Shown: in pieces, positions 17,006 to 24,892 of the stretch
Layout of the letters: every line of letters begins with the position of its first letter
How positions within the stretch are numbered: position 1 is the stretch's first letter
From: an uncultured Desulfobacterales bacterium
GTDB lineage: Bacteria; Desulfobacterota; Desulfobulbia; Desulfobulbales; Desulfocapsaceae
NCBI GenBank assembly: GCA_937915545.1
Contig: CALGIJ010000034.1
Coordinates: 34,160-98,159, forward strand
Length of the DNA stretch: 64,000 nt
Direction: 5' to 3'
Made by a program: the position numbers and the translations under genes
The notes under the pieces: generated by a model
What the model was told of the DNA's origin: nothing
Database searches by the model: none
Seen by the model: only the letters and a program-made list of their open reading frames with translations

Positions 17006-18652
17006 ATGAAAGTCACCGAGAGCTCCACCTATCGCCTGATGCGCACCAACCTCGACCGCATCACCACCGACCTCCTCGTATTACGCAACCAGGGCGCCAC
17101 CGGCCTCAAGCTCAACAAGGCCTCGGACGATCCCGGCGCCATCCGCCCGGTGCTCACCACCCGCTCGCAGATGCAGCAGAACGAGCGCTATCTCGAGACC
17201 ATGGGCTATGCCAGCGACAGAATGGCCGCCACCGACGGCTATATGGCCCAGGTCGAGAACATCCTGGTGCGCGCCAAGGAACTGGCCATCAATGCCGTTA
17301 ACAGCGGCCTGACCAACACTGACCTCGGCACCCTCGGCAACGAGATCGCCGAGCTGCGCACCCAGCTGCTCGACACCGCCAACGCCATGGTCGACGGCAA
17401 GTACATCTTCGCCGGCTACCAGGAGGACACCAAGCCCTTCACCGAGAACCCCAACTACGACCCGGCCCTCTACGACGAGGGGGATGTCACCACCTGGCCC
17501 TATCTCTACCACGGCGACCAGAACCCGACCCAGCTGGAGATCACCCCGGGCGAATTCCTCACCTCGAACATCACCGGCAACGAGCTCTTCTTCGGGGTCA
17601 CCAACAGCATCGCCGCCGGCGGCTATGGCGTGCCCTACCAGGGCGAGACGATGACTTCCTCCGCCCTGCGCCCGGCCTTGGCCGGGGAGGCCATCACCAT
17701 CACCACCGCGGCCACGCCGCCGGTGTCGACAACCATCGACGAAACCGACCTCACCGACACCGACGACAACTACGCCGCCAAGGTGGCCGGCCTGTTCTCC
17801 CAGGCGGGCACCGGGCTCACCGCCAGCGTCCAGGCTGCCGAGGTTGATCTCGGGCCGCTCACCCTGAGCGGTTTCACCGCCGGCGACGACAGCTACGATC
17901 TGGCCATCACCTCCGGCGGCACAACCGTCACCGCGACCCTGGACGGCTTGCCGGCTGGGCAGCCCTTCACTTTGGAAGGGATGGCCTATGCCCTGGCCAA
18001 CACCGCCGGCGCCAGCAGCCTCACCGCCACCAGCGGCACTCTCGCCAACGGGGTCACCTACGATATCTCCAGCGGCTCGCTGGTGCTGACCGGCCCGGCC
18101 GACGGCGCCGACATCGAACTCGTCGAGACGATTACCGACACCAACGCCCCCGGCGCCAGCGGCGGCATCAGCGGCGGCAGCCAGACCGTCTACGGTACGG
18201 TGACCGTCGCCCCGAACTCGGCCACCGACGTCACCCTCTCCGGCACTGGACTGGCGGCGGTGGGCATGACCGGCGATACCCTCAACGGCGCCTCGGGGCG
18301 CATCGACCTCTTCTCCGTGCTCACCCGCCTCGAAGAAGCGGTGCGCGCCGGCAACTTCGACGACATCAACGGCGCCGGCGGCTCGGTGCAGGCGCAGATC
18401 GACAACCTCGAGATCGCCGCCAACCAGAACCGCGGCCTGCGCTCGACCCTTGGCGCCAGAGCGACGAGGGTCGACGCCGCCATGCTCCATCAGGAGGATG
18501 CCCAGATCGATCTCAAGCAGATCCTCTCGCGCTATCAGGATGCCGACGTGCTCCAGGTCTATAACGACATCATCCAGAAGGAGAGCGCCTTCGAAGCGGC
18601 CCTCAATATTACCGGCCGGGTGTCGCAGATTTCGATTCTTGATTATTTCTGA
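17006..18652 (+). CDS. flgL: Hook-filament junction protein FlgL (HAP3), enlarged
   Basis: 548 residues against about 300 in enterobacteria. The flagellin-like ends are normal: N-terminal LVLRNQGATGLKLNKASDDP and MVDGKYIFAGYQEDTKPF, C-terminal QKESAFEAALNITGRVSQ. The excess is a central Thr/Ala/Gly-rich region (about 210-410) of repeated beta-like stretches, probably a surface-exposed domain. No frameshift is needed to read it. It follows flgK by 25 nt. Confidence 0.94.
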   Translation: MKVTESSTYRLMRTNLDRITTDLLVLRNQGATGLKLNKASDDPGAIRPVLTTRSQMQQNERYLETMGYASDRMAATDGYMAQVENILVRAKELAINAVNSGLTNTDLGTLGNEIAELRTQLLDTANAMVDGKYIFAGYQEDTKPFTENPNYDPALYDEGDVTTWPYLYHGDQNPTQLEITPGEFLTSNITGNELFFGVTNSIAAGGYGVPYQGETMTSSALRPALAGEAITITTAATPPVSTTIDETDLTDTDDNYAAKVAGLFSQAGTGLTASVQAAEVDLGPLTLSGFTAGDDSYDLAITSGGTTVTATLDGLPAGQPFTLEGMAYALANTAGASSLTATSGTLANGVTYDISSGSLVLTGPADGADIELVETITDTNAPGASGGISGGSQTVYGTVTVAPNSATDVTLSGTGLAAVGMTGDTLNGASGRIDLFSVLTRLEEAVRAGNFDDINGAGGSVQAQIDNLEIAANQNRGLRSTLGARATRVDAAMLHQEDAQIDLKQILSRYQDADVLQVYNDIIQKESAFEAALNITGRVSQISILDYF

Positions 18653-18750
18653 TCTTCGAGTACTATCAGCGACACATTTCATCCGCCTGGCAACGAATCG
18701 CAGATCTCTTCATCACTACGACGGCATGGACCGTCCCCAGGGTGCTCGCT

Positions 18751-19002
18751 ATGCTGGTACTGACCAGAAAACTCGGTGAGGGCATCGTCATCGGCGACGA
18801 TATCACCATCACCATAGTGGAAATGAAAGGTGGCAATGTCAGAATAGGCATCGAGGCGCCGCGCAGCAAGAAAGTACATCGCCAGGAGGTATATGACCGC
18901 ATCGTCCAGGAGAACCGCAACGCCTCTCACTGGAACATGGTCGACCTCGATGCCATCAGCGACAACCTAACCGTCAAAAGAGACAGAAATGGAAAAAATT
19001 AA
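18751..19002 (+). CDS. csrA: Carbon storage/translation regulator CsrA
   Basis: 83 residues from the ATG at 18,751 (MLVLTRKLGEGIVIG, then VRIGIEAPRSKKVHRQEVY). The RNA-binding residues near LTRK and the conserved VHR are present. The C-terminus is longer than in E. coli CsrA (61 residues), as in FliW-dependent CsrA proteins. Its last codons overlap fliW by 14 nt, and the first flagellin is about 700 nt downstream. The likely role is blocking flagellin translation until FliW sequesters it. Confidence 0.95.
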   Translation: MLVLTRKLGEGIVIGDDITITIVEMKGGNVRIGIEAPRSKKVHRQEVYDRIVQENRNASHWNMVDLDAISDNLTVKRDRNGKN

Positions 19003-19408
19003 CACGCGCTTCGGCGAGGTCGAATATGATCCCGAGAACCTCCTCCACTTCCCGGCGGGGCTCATCGGCTTGCCCAATCTCCGGCGCTTCATCGTCATGC
19101 CCAACAAGAAAAGCGGTCCGCTGTTCTGGATCCAGAGCGTCGACGAACCCGAGATGGCCTTCGTGCTCACCGACCCCACCAATTTCTTCCTCGACTACCT
19201 GGTGGTCCCCGACCCGGTGGAACGGCAGATCCTGCAGATCGCCGAAGACGAGGAATGCTACACCCTTACCGTGGTGACCGTGCCCCCCGACCAGAGCATC
19301 ACCATCAATCTCGCCGCCCCCATTCTCTTCGCCCCCAAGACCAACCGCGCCATTCAGATCATCCTCGAAGGGGGCTCCTTCTCCTCGAAGACGCCCCTGC
19401 CGAAGTAA
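18989..19408 (+). CDS. fliW: Flagellar assembly factor FliW
   Basis: 139 residues with FliW-typical stretches (TRFGEVEYDPENLLHFPAGLIG near the start, then NFFLDYLVVPDPVERQ). FliW binds both CsrA and flagellin, so flagellin secretion frees FliW to inhibit CsrA. It overlaps the end of csrA and lies directly upstream of the flagellin genes, the arrangement expected for this partner-switching loop. Confidence 0.95.
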   Translation: MEKINTRFGEVEYDPENLLHFPAGLIGLPNLRRFIVMPNKKSGPLFWIQSVDEPEMAFVLTDPTNFFLDYLVVPDPVERQILQIAEDEECYTLTVVTVPPDQSITINLAAPILFAPKTNRAIQIILEGGSFSSKTPLPK

Positions 19409-19415
19409 CTCCCGT

Positions 19416-19448
19416 CATTCCGCCGGATCTTTTCCCTCCGGCGGAATG
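19416..19448 (+). terminator. Strong hairpin after fliW
   Basis: A perfect 12-bp inverted repeat (19,416-19,427 and 19,437-19,448) with a 9-nt loop follows fliW by 8 nt. It is followed by a pyrimidine-rich stretch rather than a clean T run, so it may be a weak or factor-assisted terminator separating csrA-fliW from the flagellin. Confidence 0.55.
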
Positions 19449-19572
19449 CATCCTCCTCTTTCCCGCCACCACTCCTGTCGCTGCCGCTTCATTCAATGCG
19501 CTGCAAAAATTCTGTTGCCTGACATATTATTAGCGTTTTTTCTTTTCAGGCAATTATTGCTGCGTTCAGCCC

Positions 19573-19600
19573 TAAACTTTTCCTCCTCAACTACCGAGAA
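19573..19600 (+). promoter_or_regulatory. Sigma-28 promoter of flagellin 1
   Basis: TAAA (19,573-19,576) followed by TTT-rich sequence, 16-nt spacer, then ACCGAGAA (19,593-19,600), two mismatches from GCCGATAA. Located 95 nt before the flagellin start. The spacer length equals that of the other three sigma-28 sites here. Confidence 0.75.
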
Positions 19601-19605
19601 GTGTC

Positions 19606-19620
19606 TTACCTGCGAGGTAA
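19606..19620 (+). promoter_or_regulatory. Stem-loop at the 5' end of the flagellin 1 mRNA
   Basis: A 6-bp perfect stem TTACCT/AGGTAA with loop GCG begins about 6 nt after the -10 element, at or next to the expected transcription start. A 5'-terminal hairpin of this kind often protects mRNA from decay; here that role is inferred. Confidence 0.45.
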
Positions 19621-19676
19621 ACCACAAGAGACTTTACGTTTGTATGACACGATTGATTATGACGCCAAAGCACCCT

Positions 19677-19688
19677 TTCAAGGAGGAA
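19677..19688 (+). promoter_or_regulatory. Candidate CsrA site overlapping the flagellin 1 ribosome site
   Basis: TTCAAGGAGGAA holds the Shine-Dalgarno sequence 7 nt before the start codon and matches the core of the CsrA consensus (CARGGA-type with flanking G). The same 12 bases recur before flagellin 2. CsrA binding here would block ribosome entry. Confidence 0.5.
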
Positions 19689-19695
19689 AAGTATC

Positions 19696-21876
19696 ATGGC
19701 ACTGACAATCAATACAAACGTCGCTTCACTGAACGCCCAACGCAATTTAGGTAAATCTCAGGCCGACCTGAGCCGCTCCATGCAGCGGTTGTCTTCCGGC
19801 CTGCGCATCAACTCCGCCAAAGACGACGCCGCCGGTCTGGCCATCTCCGACCGCATGACGTCGCAGATCCGCGGCCTCAACCAGGCGGCGCGCAACGCCA
19901 ACGACGGCATCTCCATGTCGCAGACGGCGGAAGGCGCCCTCCAGGAGACCACCAATATCCTGCAGCGCCTGCGCGAGCTGGCCATCCAGTCAGCCAACGA
20001 CACCAACAGCGCCTCCGACCGTGCCTCCCTGCAAGCCGAGGTCAACCAGCTCAAGCAGGAGATCACCCGCATCGCCAACACCACCACCTTCAACGAACGC
20101 AAGGTGCTGGACGGCTCGCTGATCAACGCCCAGTTCCAGGTCGGCGCCAACGCCAACGAGACCATTTCCTTCGCCATCGCCTCCGCCAAGGCGGAAGACC
20201 TCGGCAGCAACGAGATCGCCACCAATAGCGATATCGGCATCGAGGCGGCCACCAGCTCGGCCAGCGCCACCCTTTTTCCCGCTGCCGCCGGCTCGGGAGT
20301 CAGCCTTGCCGCCGCTCGCGCTGCGGCCCTGCCCGCCCAGACAGTGACTTTCACCTTCGTAGATGGAACCTCGAACTCGGGCTCCCTCACCGATGGCATG
20401 TCGGCTCTGGCAGCCAAGACACCGGTTGACAGCGGTGCCGGTGTTGTCTCGACGGCTTCCTACGGAACCAACAGCGCAACATTCACCTTCACCCCCTCCG
20501 GGACGTGGACCACCGGCGACTCGGTGGTCATGACCATCGGCAGCGGCGCTGCCAGCGCCACGTTCACTGTGGCCTATGATGCCACCAATGGCCCGACCTT
20601 CAATGCCGCACTTGCCTATGCCATCGCCAACCAGACCCCGCCGGCCGGCCTCAGCTACGCCTCCTCGGGCCTTACCGGCCTGACGGTCAGTGCCGGCACA
20701 ACCGGCAATAATATCGAGGCGTCCGCTCTTACTGTCGCTGGCGGGGTTCTCGCCACCGTCGGCTACACCACCCCCAGCGACACCTCCGGCACACTCACTA
20801 CCGCAGGACAGGCCTATGTGCAGAGGGCTTCTGCCCGCTACGAATTCCCGACCAGCGCCGGGATCGTTTCCGCCACCTCTTCGAACAGTGGTCTCGGCGT
20901 TGACGCCGGCGAGGATGGCCTGCGCGGCATTGGCTTAACCGATACCAACGATGGCAACAACGTCGTTTTGCAAAACCTGACTGTCGTCGGTCGCGCCGGC
21001 TCGGCCACGGTGGAAATCCCCGCCAACAGCACTGCCAGCGCCATCGCCGGCTTGATCAACGCCGAAGCGGCAGCAACCGGAGTGACCGCCACCGCCCGCA
21101 CCTCGGCCACCATTTCCGACCTCACCGCCAATGGCACCATAGGCTTTACTCTGCAGGGCACCAACGTCGACCCGATCCCCATCAGCGCCACCGTCAACCC
21201 CGATAACCTCGGGCCCCTGGCCAGGGCGATCAACGACCAGTCCGGCAACACCGGCATCAGTGCCATCCTCAGCGGCGACAACGCCTCCATTACGTTGGTA
21301 CAGGCGGAAGGGTTCGATATCAAGATCGCCGGGTTCAGCCATAGCAGCAACTCGCCCGCGGACTCCATCACCGTCACCGGCAACCAGGGCGCCGGCGCTA
21401 TTCTCACCGGCAATAGTGGCAGTTCTACCAATTCGACCACCGTTGGCGGCGAGATTGCCTTCTACAGCATCAACTCCTTCAATATTACTAGCGATATCGG
21501 CGTGGAAGCCGGCTCTCTCTTCGATTCCGCCGCCAATGCCGCAAACAGCAGCGTGCTCTACTCTGTGGACAGCATCAATATCTCCACCGTCGAAGGGGCC
21601 TCCGCCGCCATCAAGATCGTCGACGGCGCTATAGGCCAGATCGACAGCCTGCGCGGCGACCTCGGCGCCATCCAGAACCGCTTCGAGTCGACCATCGCCA
21701 ATCTCAACAACGTCTCCGAAAACCTCTCGGCAGCACGCAGCCGGATCCTGGACGCCGATATCGCCCAGGAGACCTCGGCGATGACCAAGAGCAATATCCT
21801 CCAGCAGGCCGGCGTGGCCATCCTCGCCCAGGCCAACACCACCCCGCAGCTGGCATTGCAGCTGCTGCAGGGCTAA
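19696..21876 (+). CDS. fliC: Flagellin 1
   Basis: 726 residues. The N-terminal D0/D1 (residues 1-175: TINTNVASLNAQRNLGKSQ, SSGLRINSAKDDAAGLAISD) and C-terminal D1/D0 (about 635-726: NRFESTIANLNNVSENLSAA, ILQQAGVAILAQAN) are canonical. The centre (about 176-630) is a large variable domain of Ala/Thr/Ser-rich beta stretches, much longer than in a 500-residue flagellin. Base composition is uniformly GC-rich, unlike flagellin 2. FlgN-like and FliS chaperones are encoded nearby. Confidence 0.97.
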   Translation: MALTINTNVASLNAQRNLGKSQADLSRSMQRLSSGLRINSAKDDAAGLAISDRMTSQIRGLNQAARNANDGISMSQTAEGALQETTNILQRLRELAIQSANDTNSASDRASLQAEVNQLKQEITRIANTTTFNERKVLDGSLINAQFQVGANANETISFAIASAKAEDLGSNEIATNSDIGIEAATSSASATLFPAAAGSGVSLAAARAAALPAQTVTFTFVDGTSNSGSLTDGMSALAAKTPVDSGAGVVSTASYGTNSATFTFTPSGTWTTGDSVVMTIGSGAASATFTVAYDATNGPTFNAALAYAIANQTPPAGLSYASSGLTGLTVSAGTTGNNIEASALTVAGGVLATVGYTTPSDTSGTLTTAGQAYVQRASARYEFPTSAGIVSATSSNSGLGVDAGEDGLRGIGLTDTNDGNNVVLQNLTVVGRAGSATVEIPANSTASAIAGLINAEAAATGVTATARTSATISDLTANGTIGFTLQGTNVDPIPISATVNPDNLGPLARAINDQSGNTGISAILSGDNASITLVQAEGFDIKIAGFSHSSNSPADSITVTGNQGAGAILTGNSGSSTNSTTVGGEIAFYSINSFNITSDIGVEAGSLFDSAANAANSSVLYSVDSINISTVEGASAAIKIVDGAIGQIDSLRGDLGAIQNRFESTIANLNNVSENLSAARSRILDADIAQETSAMTKSNILQQAGVAILAQANTTPQLALQLLQG

Positions 21877-21885
21877 GAATCGACC

Positions 21886-21912
21886 GCCCGGAGAGGTGCC
21901 CCCTCTCCGGGC
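21886..21912 (+). terminator. Hairpin after flagellin 1
   Basis: A perfect 11-bp stem (21,886-21,896 and 21,902-21,912) with a 5-nt loop lies 10 nt after the flagellin 1 stop. The bases after it are A-rich, not T-rich, so it may serve as mRNA 3'-end protection as much as termination. Confidence 0.55.
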
Positions 21913-21943
21913 CAAAAAATATGAAGGGGAAGAAAAAAAGTCC

Positions 21944-21971
21944 TAAACATCGGCGGGCGGGTGACCGATAC
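21944..21971 (+). promoter_or_regulatory. Sigma-28 promoter, distal, of flagellin 2
   Basis: TAAA (21,944-21,947), 16-nt spacer, ACCGATAC (21,964-21,971). It is the first of two tandem sigma-28 sites before flagellin 2, 67 nt upstream of the second. Confidence 0.65.
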
Positions 21972-22010
21972 TCATCCTACGGGAAAAAACTCTTCACTGG
22001 AAAAAATCCC

Positions 22011-22038
22011 TAAAGAGAATTTGAGCGGCAGCCGATAT
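22011..22038 (+). promoter_or_regulatory. Sigma-28 promoter, proximal, of flagellin 2
   Basis: TAAAG (22,011), 16-nt spacer from TAAA, then GCCGATAT (22,031-22,038), one mismatch from the -10 consensus. It gives a leader of about 130 nt before the flagellin 2 start. Confidence 0.75.
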
Positions 22039-22063
22039 GTCGCTTATAAACACAAACACTCAA

Positions 22064-22072
22064 CCAAGGAGG
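22064..22072 (+). promoter_or_regulatory. Upstream CsrA-type site in the flagellin 2 leader
   Basis: CCAAGGAGG occurs about 100 nt before the start codon, where no gene begins (the short frame near it is not protein-like). With the second copy at 22,157 it gives the two-site arrangement expected for tight CsrA repression of a flagellin leader. Confidence 0.4.
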
Positions 22073-22156
22073 TGCCGAAAACGAGATAACGCACGTGCAG
22101 TACCCTTAGCAGACACACCCGGGCAAGGACGCCCACGCAGTACCCCATACTACATA

Positions 22157-22168
22157 TTCAAGGAGGAA
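22157..22168 (+). promoter_or_regulatory. Candidate CsrA site overlapping the flagellin 2 ribosome site
   Basis: TTCAAGGAGGAA, identical to the site before flagellin 1, carries the Shine-Dalgarno sequence just before ATG 22,173. Confidence 0.5.
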
Positions 22169-22172
22169 TATC

Positions 22173-24416
22173 ATGGGTCTCACTATCAACACAAACGTAA
22201 TGTCTCTCAACGCCCAGCGTAACTTGGGAACCTCCCAGTCTCAGCTGGCCAAATCCATGCAGCGTCTCTCTTCCGGTCTGAGGATCAACTCGGCCAAGGA
22301 CGATGCAGCCGGCCTCGGCATTTCCGACCGTATGACCTCGCAGATCCGCGGTCTGAACCAAGCCGTCCGGAACGCCAACGATGGTATCTCCCTGGCGCAG
22401 ACCGCTGAGGGTGCACTGCAGGAAAGCACCAACATCCTGCAGCGTATGCGTGAGCTGGCCGTACAGTCGGCGAACGACACCAACAGCTCCTCTGACCGTC
22501 AATCCCTTCAAGCCGAGGTTAACCAACTCAAGCAAGAACTGACACGCATTGCCGAAACGACTTCATTCAACGGAAAGAATTTGTTGGATGGAACGATGAA
22601 CAATGCGCAGTTCCAGGTTGGTGCAAATGCAAATGAAGTTATTTCATTTAGCATTGGTTCTGCAAAAGCTGTCCATTTGGGCAACGAATCGTTATCTACC
22701 TCTACCCTGATCAATGGTGCAGCCGCCAATATTAACGGTATCGAGTCTGCAACCTACTCTGGCAATATTGCAAATGCGTCTGGTGGTTTCATGGGTGCCT
22801 TGGCTGCGCAGGCGACTGGCGCCAACGTCAACGGTGTTACCGGCACTGAAACTCTCACAATTAGAGATGCCAACAATGTATCCCTTGGGACCGTTTCAGT
22901 AGCTATTGATGACCAGGCCTCCGATATTGTAACAAAAGTCAATACACTCACCACAACCACCGGTGTTTCTGCAACTGCATACAATCAGGTTTCAATCATT
23001 GGCGTGGCTGACGATGGCACTGGTACTATCGCTATTTCCACTGGAGATGCTGGCGCAGCAGTCACTGTGGCCGCAGGAGTTGACGTAAGAAATGCAACAG
23101 ATCTCCTGGCTGCTATTACCGGTCATGCCAACTATACTAATGGTACTGCAGGGTTTACCGCAGCTCTTAATGAAGCCGGTACCGCAGTCGTCCTAAGCAA
23201 TACTGACGGTGACGACTTCGTAGTTGAAGCAAGTGCTGCGACCACCACGATGAATGTTACCGGCTTAAAAGGTACAAATGCTACCGCAACAGGTGGTGGT
23301 GCCAGTGCGGTTATTGTCGCGAGTGGACAAGTAACTGTATCAATGCCAGACGGTTTGTCGATCGAGTCCAACCAAGCATCTGCATCGAGCTATTTTTCTT
23401 CAGCCGGTGCTAACGCTGAAGTCACAACAACCAAAGCTGGATTGGCTACAACAGGCGGAGGTAATTTCGTTGGAGCTCAAGATCTTACGATTGTAGGACC
23501 AGATGGTTCCGAAACCCTTACTATTCAAGGCGATTCTACAGCACAAGCTATCGCTAACGCAGTCAATGGCGTATCGGCTGATACTGGTGTTACTGCCGAA
23601 GCAAGAACCGTCGCAACAATCCAAAACTTGTCTGCAAACGGATCAATTACTTTTGGTTTGCAAGGAACTCAGGCCGATGATCAGGTGGTTACCATAAGCG
23701 CCACAGTTACTACTTCGGACCTTTCTTCTTTGGCTCAAGCCATCAATAATGAAGCAGGTCGCACCGGGATTTCTGCAGTGCTTACTGGAACCAACAATAG
23801 CATTGAATTGATCCAGGCAGAAGGTTATGACATCAAAATCTCTAATTTCACTCATAGTGCAGCTATTCCTTCTTCTGTTGGCGTTGGAACTCAACAACAC
23901 TTAGAAATTGTAGGTAACGAAGGAACCGCAGTTAAGCTTCTCGACGGAGGCGTCAATGGACACCTCGACTCAACAGTCGTTGGTGGTGAGGTGACTTTCT
24001 CAGGTTCTGCTGATTTTAATATCACCAGCAGCATCAATGCGACATCTACTGGCGGATCTATTTTTTCTGGTGCACAAGGTTCTGCAAACGTCAGCACGTT
24101 GAGTTCGGTTGATAACGTTGACATTACCACGGTGCAAGGTTCTGCCGACGCCATTAAAACCATCGATGGTGCCATAGCACAAATCGACACCATTCGCGGT
24201 GACCTCGGCGCCATTCAGAACCGCTTCGAGTCGACCATCGCCAACCTCTCCAACGTTTCTGAGAACCTCTCCGCGGCCCGCAGCCGGATCCTCGATGCGG
24301 ATATCGCCCAGGAGACCTCGAACATGACCAAGCAGAATATCCTGCAGCAGGCCGGCGTCTCCATCCTCGCCCAGGCCAACCAGGCGCCGCAGCTGGCCCT
24401 GTCGCTGCTCGGATAA
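22173..24416 (+). CDS. fliC: Flagellin 2, with a base-compositionally distinct central domain
   Basis: 747 residues. The ends (LTINTNVMSLNAQRNLGTSQ; NRFESTIANLSNVSENLSAA; ILQQAGVSILAQAN) are canonical and close to flagellin 1. The centre (about 125-670) is AT-richer with different codon use and holds repeated flagellin hook-IN-type units (GTETLTIRDANNVSLGTVSV; GSETLTIQGDSTAQAIANAV). At 24,190-24,400 the DNA returns to GC-rich and is nearly the same as the end of flagellin 1, suggesting gene conversion of the ends. Its start is set by AAGGAGG at 22,160. Confidence 0.97.
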   Translation: MGLTINTNVMSLNAQRNLGTSQSQLAKSMQRLSSGLRINSAKDDAAGLGISDRMTSQIRGLNQAVRNANDGISLAQTAEGALQESTNILQRMRELAVQSANDTNSSSDRQSLQAEVNQLKQELTRIAETTSFNGKNLLDGTMNNAQFQVGANANEVISFSIGSAKAVHLGNESLSTSTLINGAAANINGIESATYSGNIANASGGFMGALAAQATGANVNGVTGTETLTIRDANNVSLGTVSVAIDDQASDIVTKVNTLTTTTGVSATAYNQVSIIGVADDGTGTIAISTGDAGAAVTVAAGVDVRNATDLLAAITGHANYTNGTAGFTAALNEAGTAVVLSNTDGDDFVVEASAATTTMNVTGLKGTNATATGGGASAVIVASGQVTVSMPDGLSIESNQASASSYFSSAGANAEVTTTKAGLATTGGGNFVGAQDLTIVGPDGSETLTIQGDSTAQAIANAVNGVSADTGVTAEARTVATIQNLSANGSITFGLQGTQADDQVVTISATVTTSDLSSLAQAINNEAGRTGISAVLTGTNNSIELIQAEGYDIKISNFTHSAAIPSSVGVGTQQHLEIVGNEGTAVKLLDGGVNGHLDSTVVGGEVTFSGSADFNITSSINATSTGGSIFSGAQGSANVSTLSSVDNVDITTVQGSADAIKTIDGAIAQIDTIRGDLGAIQNRFESTIANLSNVSENLSAARSRILDADIAQETSNMTKQNILQQAGVSILAQANQAPQLALSLLG

Positions 24417-24442
24417 TCTGGTAACCCGCAGTAGGTAGTACC

Positions 24443-24468
24443 AAGGGGCCGGCTACGGCCGGCCCCTT
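24443..24468 (+). terminator. Hairpin after flagellin 2
   Basis: Perfect 11-bp stem AAGGGGCCGGC / GCCGGCCCCTT with a TACG tetraloop, 26 nt after the stop. The tetraloop makes it very stable; no long T run follows. Confidence 0.65.
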
Positions 24469-24502
24469 CCTCGATCTACGGTCGATGCCAAAGGAGACCG
24501 CC

Positions 24503-24856
24503 ATGAACGTCGAAGCCATCAGCAGCCCGGGAAGTCTGGCACAGCAGTCGGTCAAATCGGCCGAGCTGGTCGACACCGCGCGCAAGAATAAAGACAGCAA
24601 GGCCCCGGAGCCACAGGCCCCGGAGAAGAGCCAGAAGATACAACCGGAGGAGTTGATCGACCAGATCAAGTCCCTGACCGAGGATGGACTCTATAGCGTC
24701 CGTTTCGAGCGGGACGACAAAGCGGAGGACCTGGTGGTCAAAATCTTCGATAACGAGACTCAGAAAGTCATCCGACAAATTCCTGCGGAAGAGCTGCTCA
24801 AGTTCAAGGCGACCTTCGCCGAGCTGGTCGGCAATCTCGTCGACACCAAGGGATAA
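24503..24856 (+). CDS. flaG: FlaG-family protein
   Basis: 117 residues from ATG 24,503, chosen because AAGGAG (24,491-24,496) precedes it; an in-frame ATG at 24,485 lacks such a site. A variable, charged N-terminal half is followed by the FlaG core: LYSVRFERDDKAEDLVVKIF, DNETQKVIRQIPAEELLKFK. FlaG is encoded between flagellin and fliD in many bacteria and affects filament length. It precedes fliD by 36 nt. Confidence 0.9.
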   Translation: MNVEAISSPGSLAQQSVKSAELVDTARKNKDSKAPEPQAPEKSQKIQPEELIDQIKSLTEDGLYSVRFERDDKAEDLVVKIFDNETQKVIRQIPAEELLKFKATFAELVGNLVDTKG

Positions 24857-24892
24857 GGTCTCGGTTTTACAGAAGCAGCAAGAGGTGCGGCT

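Noticed and set aside
22037..22222. Short upstream frame in the flagellin 2 leader
   Set aside because: Overlaps the flagellin start in another frame, has no ribosome site at its ATG and its translation is not protein-like.
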